Positions 19,009-28,682 of a stretch of DNA of 64,000 nt are shown piece by piece. The position numbers and the translations under genes are program-made. Numbering within the stretch: the first letter of the stretch is position 1; every line of letters begins with the position of its first letter. The stretch comes from Candidatus Kuenenia stuttgartensis (GTDB taxonomy: Bacteria; Planctomycetota; Planctomycetia; Isosphaerales; Isosphaeraceae): positions 1 to 64,000 of the forward strand of contig CAMBEP010000012.1 of NCBI GenBank assembly GCA_945865635.1, in the 5' to 3' direction. A model generated the notes under the pieces. That model searched no databases. It had not been told where the DNA came from and saw only the letters and a program-made list of their open reading frames with translations.

Positions 19009-19724
19009 CGGCGCATCTCCTTGTCCAGAGATTTGTTCTGGCTAATCACACTTTTGGCGGGAGATGGATTGGGTGTGATGGCGGGCGGTTTGTCGGCGGG
19101 ATCTCGAAATTCCAGGTTCGGAGTGCGTTCGAGCATTCCATAGACATATCCAGGGAGCCATCCGGGCTTATAGGACTGCCTGATCATTTCCTCAGAGACA
19201 TCGTCGATGGACCATCCATCGCGTTCAAACCTGTAAAGGGCCACCGCGGCACCCGTGCGGCAGGTGCCGCGGGCGCAGTGGATGAGCAGTGGGCGTTTTT
19301 CGGGGTCGTCGACAGTTTTCAAGACTTCGCGGAATTGTTCTTCCTGGCCGAATCCGTCGCCGGGCATGGGCAGGTTCAGGAACGAGACGCCCAACTCCTG
19401 AGCAAGAGCCGACTCTTGTTCGACCGTCTTATCCTTGACCTGGAAATTCACTACCGTGCGAATGCCATATCGCTTGACCGCCTGGCGGAGCTGATCGGTA
19501 GTGAGCTGGCCGCTGCGATAGAGCACGCCTGGTTTAACGGTATCGAATCGATCCCAGATCATGGTATTGGAGACATGATGAAGGCCCAGGCCGACCCCCA
19601 CCCCGGCAAGGCCCAGCAGGCCGAGTGCTGTGAGGGTCATGGCGAATCGTCGGAGTGGCGGTTTGGGTGGTTCAACATGGGCGGAATCGAGCCGCATTTG
19701 ATTGGATCCGTGGGAATGGGTCAT
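19005..19724 (-). CDS. Membrane-anchored dual-specificity/tyrosine phosphatase-like protein
   Basis: A 239-residue protein with one transmembrane helix (about 28-50, ALGLLGLAGVGVGLGL) and a cysteine phosphatase domain. The catalytic loop is HCARGTCRTG, with C150 and R156 in the CX5R spacing. The region VLYRSGQLTTDQLRQAVKRY is shared with bacterial dual-specificity phosphatases that act on phosphoproteins, lipids or inositol phosphates; the substrate is unknown. The C-terminal 40 residues are Pro/Lys-rich. It begins 3 bases after the DUF11 gene ends and overlaps the next gene by 4 bases, so all three are surely cotranscribed. Confidence 0.88.
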   Translation of the reverse strand: MTHSHGSNQMRLDSAHVEPPKPPLRRFAMTLTALGLLGLAGVGVGLGLHHVSNTMIWDRFDTVKPGVLYRSGQLTTDQLRQAVKRYGIRTVVNFQVKDKTVEQESALAQELGVSFLNLPMPGDGFGQEEQFREVLKTVDDPEKRPLLIHCARGTCRTGAAVALYRFERDGWSIDDVSEEMIRQSYKPGWLPGYVYGMLERTPNLEFRDPADKPPAITPNPSPAKSVISQNKSLDKEMRR

Positions 19725-19727
19725 GGA

Positions 19728-21752
19728 TCACTTCCCCGGTGGTTTGTTGGCTTTGGAGCTGATTTGTGTGCCGTCGGTCACGCGTGGTGTGGCGACCTTC
19801 TTTTCGAGCCGTTCGCTCCCGAGGTCTTCGTGGTGAAGGAAGACGCTGCATGAGGAGATGCCGGCCTTGATCGCCTTGACGCGAATCACAAGGGTCAGTT
19901 CCTGGCCGGCGGGAAGGTGATCGATTTTCGGGAAGACCGTCTGTTTGGCGTCCTGCGGATTTTTGGCGGCTTCGCCATCGTGGCCATCGGTTTCGATGAC
20001 CTGAAGATTTTCCGAGAGGATCGCCGAGATCAAAAGATTGACGGCATCTTTGGTGCCTTGGTTGCGCACGGTGATGACATATTCAGTGGTGTCGCCCACA
20101 TCAATGATTCGCGACTTTTCCGCCACTTGGAATTCGACATCGGCCACACCGGTCACAGTGGTAGTGACAGACTGTTTTTCGACCAGTCCGCTATCGGCCC
20201 TGACCTCGCCGGCGAAGGGATAGGTGCCCATGGCCTCGACCCGGTACTCAAATTTGAGCACCTTGTTTTCGCCGGGTTCGACTCGATCGATTGTCCATTC
20301 CAGCTTGCGGCTTTCTTTGTTCAGAAGGCCCCCCCGGCTTGCGCGGCGGACACCCTTGGAGTCGGGCACCGAGACGGCTATCCGAAGGTTGCGGGCTGCG
20401 GCTGTGCCTGGGTTCTGGACATTCAGCTCATAGATGTCTTCCGTATTGGTATACTTCTGCGAAGGGCCCGACATGGTCAGTTTGATTTTTGGCTCGAGGA
20501 TTTCAATGGACTGGCTCGACTTGGCCGCTGGCTGCTCTGTGGCTACATCCGGGCTGGTGGTTGAGATCTCGCATGTCTGGGCCCCGCCGCCGACCGTCGT
20601 GAGAGTCAGGGGCTGAAGTTCCATGCGTTCGCCTGGTCCAAGGCGGCGGATCTCCTGATCAAAGACCCTTGATCCTTGCACATCCTGAAGCCCCTGCGAG
20701 ACTTTCACCACGACTGCCACATTGCGTGCCGCCCCGGTTCCTGGGTTGGAGACCGAAATCCGGAGCTGGACCGGCTGCCCTTTCAAGGGCTTGATGGGCG
20801 TGATGCTCTGTTCAACCTTGAGCTTTGGCTCCTGCACGATCAGCCGCGACCTGGTGCCGGTCTGGCAGGTTACGGTGGCGACATGCTCAACCGGCCCGAC
20901 TTTCACCGGTTTAGCAACAATGGTCAGGGTCTTTTCCGCCCCGATGGGCATTTCGCCGAGTTCCCAAGTCAGTGCGGAACCCTCTTTTTTGGCTTCCGGC
21001 TGACTTTTTACAAATTCCAGAGTGTCGGGCAGGATATCTTTAACCACAACACCAAATGCCTGTGTGCGCATGGCATTGCGTATAATAATCCGGTAAGTGG
21101 TTTCCTGCTGCAAATTGGCCGACGGCGGAGCGGCCACCTCGACATAAATCCCGACGCCCTGTGCACCTGGCCGATATTGCACTGTCGGGTCGTTGCCGGA
21201 GTTGGCCGAACCGGTGGGTGGAGGGCTTGAAACGCTTGGGCTCAGGCTCGGCGATGACCCACTGGAGGAGGGGGGTGCACCCACGGGCGGAGCCTCGTTC
21301 TGGGTTCGCATCAGGGCGTCATCAAGCGGGGCATCGTCGCCCTTGGTGGAGGAACGAATCTTGCCGGCTTTGCCCGGGGTCGGCTCATCGAGTGATTCGA
21401 TGGCTTGCAGGCCAGAGCTTTTGGTCGTGGGGTCTGCGGCTTTGGGGACTTTTTCCGAAGCGGCCGGCAAATCCTCAGGCTTTAACGCCGGTTCGGGATT
21501 TTTGGCGATTGGCTCCGTATTGGAGACGGGCTCGGCAGCAGTTTTTTTGGCGTCAGGTTCGATGGCGGCCGGGAGGTCGGGTGGTGGCAGTTCCGGCTCT
21601 TCAACGGGATCCGCCTGCTGAGCTTGAATCTCGGCCTTGAGCCCACCGATTGGGACGAGACAGAATAACGACAATATCACAATGCACAGGATCGAGCCCC
21701 ATGTGGCATGGGTGGATCGAGAGACTTGTAATGGATTTTGGCCGCATCGCAT
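19728..21752 (-). CDS. Secreted DUF11-repeat protein
   Basis: A 674-residue protein. A hydrophobic signal or anchor (about residues 19-41) is followed by a Pro/Ala/Glu/Lys-rich unstructured stretch (to about 190). Four immunoglobulin-like DUF11/CARDB-type repeats follow, at about 195-300, 310-420, 430-540 and 545-650. They are recognisable by YRIIIRNAMRTQAFGVVVKD, LRISVSNPGTGAARNVAVVV, YELNVQNPGTAAARNLRIAV and YVITVRNQGTKDAVNLLISA. Such repeats make stalk-like extracellular proteins. It is the first gene of the three-gene minus-strand operon. Planctomycetes lack a conventional wall architecture and often display such proteins. Confidence 0.87.
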   Translation of the reverse strand: MRCGQNPLQVSRSTHATWGSILCIVILSLFCLVPIGGLKAEIQAQQADPVEEPELPPPDLPAAIEPDAKKTAAEPVSNTEPIAKNPEPALKPEDLPAASEKVPKAADPTTKSSGLQAIESLDEPTPGKAGKIRSSTKGDDAPLDDALMRTQNEAPPVGAPPSSSGSSPSLSPSVSSPPPTGSANSGNDPTVQYRPGAQGVGIYVEVAAPPSANLQQETTYRIIIRNAMRTQAFGVVVKDILPDTLEFVKSQPEAKKEGSALTWELGEMPIGAEKTLTIVAKPVKVGPVEHVATVTCQTGTRSRLIVQEPKLKVEQSITPIKPLKGQPVQLRISVSNPGTGAARNVAVVVKVSQGLQDVQGSRVFDQEIRRLGPGERMELQPLTLTTVGGGAQTCEISTTSPDVATEQPAAKSSQSIEILEPKIKLTMSGPSQKYTNTEDIYELNVQNPGTAAARNLRIAVSVPDSKGVRRASRGGLLNKESRKLEWTIDRVEPGENKVLKFEYRVEAMGTYPFAGEVRADSGLVEKQSVTTTVTGVADVEFQVAEKSRIIDVGDTTEYVITVRNQGTKDAVNLLISAILSENLQVIETDGHDGEAAKNPQDAKQTVFPKIDHLPAGQELTLVIRVKAIKAGISSCSVFLHHEDLGSERLEKKVATPRVTDGTQISSKANKPPGK

Positions 21753-22292
21753 GGGCTGTTCCCCTCCGTGGGAGCAGGCACATCAACCACTGATTTGAGT
21801 TCGTGGGTGGTTCCTGTATTTGCTCGACTTCGGCCAGGAGATTCCCTGACGAATCCAAATCTCTATCACAATCCGCCAAAAGCGCAAAGGCCAAATCGCC
21901 CAATTGCAATTTGGGCCTGAAAAAAGCAGTGATCCGCAGGTCTGCCCGGTCATCGGGCCAGGCATTTAGAAACAGTCCGCAGCGTAAGCGATAGTCTTCT
22001 TTTTACCGACAACGAACCGATTGCCGTCTGAATTTTTTTGGGGGGCGCCCCAGGCAGACTCCGAACGGAGTGCTTTGGTTGGTAGTTCCATTTCTCTTCC
22101 TTAAGCGAGCTCATTTTTTGACTTGGGGCATGCATGAAACTCTCAGGCTTGTTTAGACCCGATTTTTGGGGATTCGTCCTTCTGGGCTTCGAAAACCTAT
22201 TTTGTTTTTATATTGGACCCGATAAGATAAGCTGGGCTTTGTTCAAATTGAATAGAGCCGATGGTATCTCTGAAAAACAGGAGTTCAAGGAT
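21753..22292. other. Intergenic region between divergent DUF11 and PEP-CTERM genes
   Basis: A 540-base spacer. GCCCAA...TTGGGC around 21898-21916 forms a short inverted repeat. A frame in phase with the PEP-CTERM gene runs back to an ATG at 22134, but it has no ribosome site and encodes no signal, so it is not counted. No confident promoter or RNA was found. Confidence 0.45.
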
Positions 22293-22958
22293 ATGCACAA
22301 GTTTGCTCTCAGGCTCGTGGTTTGCACCACTCTGATGCTACTGACGTTTGCAGGCTCCAGCGTCAAAGCGACTGATCTCTACAACACCATGGGGCAGTCT
22401 GTCAGCTCAACCCAGTTGTTAAAGGATTCAACATGGACTGCCCTTTCGTTCATGACCTCAGCGACTGATTTCACAATTACGGGTGTCACGATTCCCGTGA
22501 AGAACGTCATTGGTCTAAGCGTTGGAAACGTCCAAGTTTCGCTTTATACTGGCGATGGCACAGGCTCGAGACCCAATGCCAAAATTGGTTCGGACCTTGG
22601 AACCACACCCGTCTCTGGTTTTAATAACAGTGCTGTCTATCAGGATTATGCGATTACGGGGCTGAATGTTACGCTTTCGCCTTCGACAAAGTACTATGTC
22701 GTGATTAGTGCATCCGGGATAGGTTCGGGATCCCAAGATTTTCTTTATCTTGGTTTACATTCGGGAGCAGGTGGGGTGACCACAGGTTCTTTGGGATATT
22801 CCGAATCGACAAACTCTGGATCAAGTTGGACCGCTCCAACCGACAGTTCGTATGTTGTTGGTTTGGTCACTGCCGTTCCTGAGCCATCCACCTATGCCCT
22901 TGCCGCCATCGCTACGGGGCTGATCACGGCTCTGGCCCGCCGCCGTAAATTGGCATAA
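22293..22958 (+). CDS. PEP-CTERM sorting-signal protein
   Basis: A 221-residue exported protein. The signal peptide (MHKFALRLVVCTTLMLLTFA) precedes a beta-rich Ser/Thr/Gly-rich domain with a choice-of-anchor-like pattern (FTITGVTIPVKNV, VQVSLYTGDGTGS, LSPSTKYYVVISASG). The C-terminus has the PEP-CTERM signal: VPEPSTYALAAIATGLITAL followed by RRRK. In this system an exosortase removes the tail during export and links the protein to the cell surface. No exosortase gene is in the window. ACAGGAG lies 9 bases before the ATG at 22293. Confidence 0.9.
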   Translation: MHKFALRLVVCTTLMLLTFAGSSVKATDLYNTMGQSVSSTQLLKDSTWTALSFMTSATDFTITGVTIPVKNVIGLSVGNVQVSLYTGDGTGSRPNAKIGSDLGTTPVSGFNNSAVYQDYAITGLNVTLSPSTKYYVVISASGIGSGSQDFLYLGLHSGAGGVTTGSLGYSESTNSGSSWTAPTDSSYVVGLVTAVPEPSTYALAAIATGLITALARRRKLA

Positions 22959-23250
22959 AGTCAACCCGTCCAGGCTCGCCCCGAGTGGGCGTTAGCTGAC
23001 ATGCCTCTCTCGACTTGGAGTTAGTGCACTGATGAGCTTGGTTAATACCAATTCATAGGTGAAAATGATCGGGTACGGCAGCCGATTGCTCTAGGTCTTG
23101 AGAGGGGTGGCTGGTCTCCTAAAAATCGCCATGATTGTTTAGGATTGATACCGGTAGCAGTATCGGTGGAGGACAGAGGTTAGGCATAAAAAGGTCAGAG
23201 CGGAGTTGTTATGGGTTAATTGGTTGATTCCTATTGCGGATTATCGGTGA
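22959..23250. other. Intergenic region after PEP-CTERM gene
   Basis: Holds a small hairpin (CGCCC at 22977-22981, GGGCG at 22987-22991) soon after the stop that might end the upstream transcript. The remainder shows no supportable gene. Confidence 0.4.
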
Positions 23251-23523
23251 AGTCGTTACTCTCTTCACCATATTGCAGGATGCTTCTTCGGAGTAGTCGC
23301 TCTTGCGATCATCGCACCAAATGGACGGAATCACCTAGAGGATGGATCCTATGATTATGTTTCATGGACGGCATTTACGATTGCCACTGTTGGCTACAAG
23401 ACCGGTATCAAACAGGGGTTCTGTTTGAGGGCGTTGGTCAGTGGATCAGTTGACAGGCACGTCTCGCGTTTGATGGATGAAAGTATGCATCCAGGCGCAT
23501 CAGGGAAGAATATCCAAAAATAA
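23251..23523 (+). pseudogene. Startless open frame resembling a two-helix potassium channel pore (remnant)
   Basis: A 90-codon frame with no usable start, bounded by TGA at 23248 and TAA at 23521. It reads a hydrophobic helix (HHIAGCFFGVVALAIIAP), a short polar loop, then SYDYVSWTAFTIATVGYKTG and RALVSGSV. The stretch WTAFTIATVGY looks like the pore helix and TVGY selectivity filter of the Ion_trans_2 family, although the Gly normally following TVGY is Lys here. I read it as a decayed 3' fragment of a potassium-channel-like gene. It may instead be chance resemblance; nothing upstream in any frame restores an N-terminus. Confidence 0.35.
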
Positions 23524-23656
23524 GAGTGGCAGGTTGATCTGAGCAATTGGTTTCTCTGATTCTTGGGGAATATTCCCAGATTTGCAGAGGCAACCGATCA
23601 GGTTAAATTCAGATCACATGCCGCTCGCACCAGCACACAACTAAGGAGAGACACCC

Positions 23657-26600
23657 GTGAACGTACGATGGAAACCACTTTTGATTTTGAGCGGTTTGTT
23701 TGCCATGACAGCCATTGCAGGCGTGTCGGTCTGGATCTTCGGATTCGGACCTGGCTCGGGCGATAAGCCGGATGCGATTTTGGCACAGGCCAGAATTGAG
23801 CGGGAATCCGGTCAGATGGACCGGGCCCTGATCCAGTATAGGCGGGCCTTGCAGGCCTCGGGTGGTACGGATCCTGCGATTCATGAAGAAATTGCGGCGA
23901 TGCATGCAGAGAGCTTGAAAAAGGCTCCGGCAGAACAGAAAAACGAGCTTCAGGCGAACCGTTTCAGGGCACTTGCCGAGGCGGCGCGTCTGGATCGGCG
24001 TCGAGTGGAGCCGCGCCGAATGCTGATGCGAGAGGCATTGGCAGAAGGGGAAGAGGGGGATGCATTGCGCTGGGCAGAGGAATTGATCACGCTTGATTCG
24101 AAGGATTCGGACGCGATCTATCTGCTGGCCGAAAAATATCTTGATCGCAGTGCACAGGACCTGAACAAGGCACGGCGCTATGTGGATCAGCTTTCTACGG
24201 CACAGCCGGATTCATGGCGGGTGGCCTTGTTGAAGGCGGAGCTGAATCGGGAATCGAATCAGGGGGATGCCAATGCGGCGATATTTGCCAGAGCGTTGAA
24301 AACCCAGATCGAGCCGACGGCACCGGCCTCGGAGCAGGTGGCCTGGACACGGCTGAGGTTGTTGGTGGTAGAGACGATGCCTGTCAAGGCGGTGCAGGTG
24401 TCGGATGTGGTGGCCCTGAAGGCAGCCCTTGAGCCGATTCTATTGAGGCCGGAAACGGCGGTGAATTATCGGGTGGAATGGACACGGGCACTTCAGAAGT
24501 CGGGCCAGACGATCAGTGGCAAGGCCGATTCGAAGGCTGTGGTGCAGCAGGTCAATGAGCTTGTGGAAAGTGCACTGAAGCAGGCCCTGGATACGAACAG
24601 GACGGACCTTCGGCTGAAGCTGGCCCTGGCGCAGCACCTGATGGCGAGCAGTCGTTATGAGGCGTGTATTGCGACGGTCGACGAGGCATTGAAGTTGCCT
24701 GAGGCGAAGCAGCCGGCCGCGCAGCGTCTGGTATTTGGGTTACGGGATCTGGCGGTAAAATCGCTGTTGGCCGACACGGAAAATAAAGATCGGTTTGTGC
24801 AGTCAGAGCCTCACATTCAAGCCATGCTGGCAGCAAAGCCGGCGGACATTCAGGGCTTGGGGCACCTGTTCCAGGGCTCGATTGATTTGGAGAGGTCGGG
24901 GATAGGTGCCGAATCGGCGATTGCCGTCGAGCCGAAGGCGGCGACGGATGTGGCGGTCAAATCCGGAGCGGAGGCTCCGAAGACGTCAGACGATTATCGT
25001 CGAGCGGCTGTGGTGCATCTCAAGGCGGCATCGGCGGCCTTGCCTGAGGTTTCGACCGCCCATGCGCTTTATGGGGTGGCCTTGATCTTGAACCGGGAGC
25101 CGGAACTTGGGCGGCAGTCGCTCCAGAGGGCATTGAAGATTGGGATTCCGGAGGTGCGTTATCAGGTCTGGACGGCTTGGTCGCAGGTCATGGCCGGCTA
25201 TCCGGAGGATGCGATCCCACTGGTATCGGCATTGCTCAACCAGGCGGAGACGGACCCGAATGCCAAGCTTTTCGAGCCGACTCTGTATTTGTTGATGGGC
25301 GAGATCTATCAGGCACGCAATACGCCGGAATCGCTTCAGATGGCTTATCAGCAATATGCCAAGGCGCTCAGTGGCGGCGGTAAGGATGCATCAAGTGCGG
25401 TGCACTTGCGGGTGGCCCAACTTGAGATGCTGCTTCGGCAGAGCGATCGGGCCAATGCACGGCTTGAGGCATTGGTGAAGAACAAAGAGACGGCGGCGGC
25501 GGCCGAACAATTGAGGGTGCTGAGCCTTGTGGATAAAGGCGATTTGGCAGGGGCCCGGAAATTGCTGGCCGAGGCCCGTCTGAAGCATCCCGCAAGTGTA
25601 GAGCTTGTGATGAGTGAGTCGACATTGCTGATTCGGGAGAACAAGGCAAACGAAGCCTTGAAGGTTTTGGCCGATTTCAGTGCGAGTCGTCCGGAAGTGA
25701 TTGAGGTGATTCAGATGAGCGCCCAGATCATGGCCGAGCGGCTCAATCAGGTGGATCAGGCTCGGAAGCTGCTGAGCGAGCACTTGTCGAAGCGGCCGAA
25801 TTCATCGTTGCAGGCCCAGTTGGCCCAACTGGCGATCACGGCGCGAGATTTTACGGCGGCCCAGCAGGGCATTGCCAAGCTCAGGGCTCAGTGGCCTGAT
25901 GCGGCATCGGCCGACATGCTCAGCGCTCAGCTTGCGTTGGCCCAGAACAACATGCCGGGTGCCCTTGCGGGCTTTCAGGCGGCTGTGAAGAAGGATCCGA
26001 ACAACAAAGTGGCGCAGTTTTGGCTGGCTCAGATTCAGGCCCGGATGGGGGCGACAGCATCTGCGAGCCAGACGCTTCAGAAGCTGGTGAACGAAGCCCC
26101 AATGAAGCAGATTGATGCCGGGCTTTCGCTGATGTCGGCTTCGCAATCGGCCCTGGCGACCATTGAAATTGATGCCGGGCAGGCCGATGCAGCGATTGCT
26201 CGTCTGGAAACGGTGATCCGGACGGCACAGACTCCGGAATACCGGCGCGAGGCCCAATGGCAGATCGTTTCGGCCTATGCCTCAAAGCGTGACTGGGCCC
26301 GGATGGATCTGGTTCTTACTGAGCTGGTAGCATTCAAAGGTGTGACGCCCGATGAGATTGTCCGGGCCGCCAATTACCGGCGAGCGGCAGGGAAGTCGGA
26401 CCAGGCGCTGGCCATGGTGGATTCGATTTTGAAGACAAGCCCGACCCATGCCGGTTCAGCCGCCCTGAAAGGCTTTATTCTGGCAGACCGGAAGCAGTAT
26501 GAGGACGCCGCGGTGGTGGTATCGGCCGCGATGAAGGTCGACAAGCCACCGATTTCGCTGGCATTGCTGCTGGCGGCCCTTGAGAATGGCCGCGACCCTC

Positions 26601-28273
26601 AAGCGACTCGTCTGAAGCGTGCGGAAGTGGTTTTGAACGATGCTCTGGCGAAGAATCCCGACTCTGTAGAGCTCCTGAGGGCGATTTTCAGCCTTCGACG
26701 AGGATCGGAGTCGAAGGAGTCGATGGTTGCCTGGGTGCAAGCCACGGTCACAGAAAAATCGAACGATGCCGCCAAGCGTCTGAAGGCACAGATTCTGGCT
26801 TCGGAAGGTGAATTTGCATTGGCCGACGCGATCTATTCCGACCTGATCATTCAGAATGGCCAGGAGCTGACACTGGTCATGGAGCGTCTTCAGGCGATGC
26901 GCAATCATATAGGACGCCTGGACGAGGTTAAGGATAAAGAGACGATTCGCACGCTCAATAGCCAGCTCGACGCTCTTGTGGCGACCTATCGCGGGAAGTT
27001 TTCCAGTAATCCCGAGATCTTGGCGTTTGAAGCGGAGTTGGCCGCAGAGCGTGGCCAGACGGACCGTGCGATTGAAATCTCTCGCAAGATTGACTTGATG
27101 AATCCGACCAGCCCGCTGGGCCCGTTGGTGAGGATCCGCGTACTGATGCCGCGTCGCCAATGGCCAGAGATCATCAAAAACATGGAAGATGCCATTGCCC
27201 GCGACCCGCGGCGGCGAGATTTGCGTCTTCAGTTGGCAGGGATTTATGCAGAGCAGGGCAGAGTCAAGGACGCCATGGCACAGGCCGACCAACTTCTGGC
27301 CATAGACCCTGATCAAGTGGATACGGTGCTGCTCAAGGCTCGCCTGATGGTGCAGTCGGCCGACGAGAAGTCGCGTCCGGCACAGGCTTTGGCGGCTCTT
27401 AAACTGATGGATCCGATTGCGATCCTGAACCCGGATTCCGATAAGATCTATGAAGAAGCGGCTTCCCTTGCACGAATTGGTGGACGGCCTGATCTGGCGG
27501 CCCAATGGCTTAGTCGCGGTATGGCCCAAAAGCCTGATGATCCAGCCTTGGCCTCGCTCATGATTGAAAATGCGGCCGATCAGCCTGACTTCAAAGACGT
27601 GGTCGCCATTTGGTCCAAGAAGGCTGACGCGGATAAAACTGGAAGGCTGGCACTTGCCATTTCGGTTGCCCTGCAACGGTCCGGCAAGCTGCCTGAAGCG
27701 GTCGCGATGGCGCGTCAGGCTGTGATCAAGTCCGACACTCCAGGCGCCTGGCTCAACCAAGGCGGAACCCTGCTGGCATTGGCAGACGAGACGCCCGAAA
27801 CTGCGAGCAAGCCGCTTTATGAAGAGGCCATACTGGCCTATGACAAGGTGATCGCCAAGGCCCCCGACGCTATTGAGGCTGTGAACAACAAGGCTTGGAT
27901 CCTGCACCATCATCTGGGACGTCACCAGTCGGCGGCCGAATTGGTCGACGCCTACATCAAACGAGTCGACCCAGCACGAGTGCCCGCCGACTTTGACGAC
28001 ACCGTAGGAGCCATTCGCGAGTCCGTGGCACAGTCGCGTGAGGCGGAAAAGGCTTATGCCAGTGGGCTGGCGAAATCGCCTGGCCACCCGATGCTGAACT
28101 TCCACATGGGCCGACTGCTTTCACGCGATCCAGGCCGAAGGTCGAATGCCTCAACCTATCTCCAGAAGGCGCTGGCCAATCCAGGCACTCTTGAGCCAGG
28201 CGACCTGACGGAAGCCCGCCGGATTCTGGCCGAATTGCAATCCAAATCGGCTGCCCCATTGCGAGCAAACTGA
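23657..28273 (+). CDS. Giant membrane-anchored TPR-repeat protein
   Basis: A 1538-residue protein. One N-terminal transmembrane helix (about residues 7-29, LLILSGLFAMTAIAGVSVWI) anchors a long superhelical domain of tetratricopeptide-like helix pairs, visible as repeated Ala/Leu-rich motifs ending in Pro (for example ALIQYRRALQ, ANEALKVLADFSASRPEVIE, AGFQAAVKKDPNNKVAQFWL). No enzymatic domain was seen. The start is a GTG at 23657 with AAGGAG 8 bases upstream. Similar giant TPR proteins act as scaffolds in envelope or polysaccharide secretion systems, some near PEP-CTERM genes as here, but the role in this organism is unknown. A CCGGCC/GGCCGG hairpin (28319-28347) may end the transcript. Confidence 0.9.
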   Translation: MNVRWKPLLILSGLFAMTAIAGVSVWIFGFGPGSGDKPDAILAQARIERESGQMDRALIQYRRALQASGGTDPAIHEEIAAMHAESLKKAPAEQKNELQANRFRALAEAARLDRRRVEPRRMLMREALAEGEEGDALRWAEELITLDSKDSDAIYLLAEKYLDRSAQDLNKARRYVDQLSTAQPDSWRVALLKAELNRESNQGDANAAIFARALKTQIEPTAPASEQVAWTRLRLLVVETMPVKAVQVSDVVALKAALEPILLRPETAVNYRVEWTRALQKSGQTISGKADSKAVVQQVNELVESALKQALDTNRTDLRLKLALAQHLMASSRYEACIATVDEALKLPEAKQPAAQRLVFGLRDLAVKSLLADTENKDRFVQSEPHIQAMLAAKPADIQGLGHLFQGSIDLERSGIGAESAIAVEPKAATDVAVKSGAEAPKTSDDYRRAAVVHLKAASAALPEVSTAHALYGVALILNREPELGRQSLQRALKIGIPEVRYQVWTAWSQVMAGYPEDAIPLVSALLNQAETDPNAKLFEPTLYLLMGEIYQARNTPESLQMAYQQYAKALSGGGKDASSAVHLRVAQLEMLLRQSDRANARLEALVKNKETAAAAEQLRVLSLVDKGDLAGARKLLAEARLKHPASVELVMSESTLLIRENKANEALKVLADFSASRPEVIEVIQMSAQIMAERLNQVDQARKLLSEHLSKRPNSSLQAQLAQLAITARDFTAAQQGIAKLRAQWPDAASADMLSAQLALAQNNMPGALAGFQAAVKKDPNNKVAQFWLAQIQARMGATASASQTLQKLVNEAPMKQIDAGLSLMSASQSALATIEIDAGQADAAIARLETVIRTAQTPEYRREAQWQIVSAYASKRDWARMDLVLTELVAFKGVTPDEIVRAANYRRAAGKSDQALAMVDSILKTSPTHAGSAALKGFILADRKQYEDAAVVVSAAMKVDKPPISLALLLAALENGRDPQATRLKRAEVVLNDALAKNPDSVELLRAIFSLRRGSESKESMVAWVQATVTEKSNDAAKRLKAQILASEGEFALADAIYSDLIIQNGQELTLVMERLQAMRNHIGRLDEVKDKETIRTLNSQLDALVATYRGKFSSNPEILAFEAELAAERGQTDRAIEISRKIDLMNPTSPLGPLVRIRVLMPRRQWPEIIKNMEDAIARDPRRRDLRLQLAGIYAEQGRVKDAMAQADQLLAIDPDQVDTVLLKARLMVQSADEKSRPAQALAALKLMDPIAILNPDSDKIYEEAASLARIGGRPDLAAQWLSRGMAQKPDDPALASLMIENAADQPDFKDVVAIWSKKADADKTGRLALAISVALQRSGKLPEAVAMARQAVIKSDTPGAWLNQGGTLLALADETPETASKPLYEEAILAYDKVIAKAPDAIEAVNNKAWILHHHLGRHQSAAELVDAYIKRVDPARVPADFDDTVGAIRESVAQSREAEKAYASGLAKSPGHPMLNFHMGRLLSRDPGRRSNASTYLQKALANPGTLEPGDLTEARRILAELQSKSAAPLRAN

Positions 28274-28457
28274 GAGACCAGCGGGTTCTTAGAGTACGCA
28301 AGTGATTTAAAAAGTGCGCCGGCCTTACATTCATGATGTGGGGCCGGAGTTTTCAGTGATACGTTACGCGATGTCAATAAGCAGATTGCCACGGGTGGCA
28401 CCGTTTTTTCAGAATGCGTTGAAATCATCGGGGAATGGCTGTATGTGGCTCGCTCTC

Positions 28458-28536
28458 TGGTGGTGTCGCTTCGGTTGACCATTGGCTACAGGCTGTCATG
28501 GCTAGGGCATGAGCGTAAAATGTTCGTTCATGGCCA
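28458..28536 (-). repeat. Dispersed nested-palindrome element, degenerate copy D
   Basis: CTGGTGGTGTCGC at 28458 followed by CATTGGCTACAGGCTG and a GTTCATGGCC end matches one arm of the element described at 51514-51740. It is the most degenerate of four copies and lies in the same orientation as the copy at 56291-56495, inverted relative to the copies at 36806 and 51514. Confidence 0.6.
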
Positions 28537-28628
28537 ACTCAAATTATCATGGCTCATACCGGATTTCGGGGTGGTCCTTGAAATGCTTTTTTATTGGCTT
28601 TAAGCACCAACGGTGCGGCCCATACCAG

Positions 28629-28647
28629 CCAAGGCCAGCGGCCTTGG
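28629..28647. repeat. Short perfect palindrome
   Basis: CCAAGGCC and GGCCTTGG flank AGC. First of a palindrome cluster of the kind also found at 60.0-60.4 kb. Confidence 0.75.
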
Positions 28648-28682
28648 TCTTGAGGACGAAAAAGTAGAAGCCCTACCTGATT

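Noticed and set aside
22134-22292. Extension of the PEP-CTERM gene to an upstream ATG
   Set aside because: Adds 53 residues before a clear signal peptide and lacks a ribosome site; the internal ATG has ACAGGAG.
26456-28105. 549-codon open frame antisense to the TPR gene
   Set aside because: Shadow of codon bias in a long Ala/Leu-rich gene; no start signal or domain.
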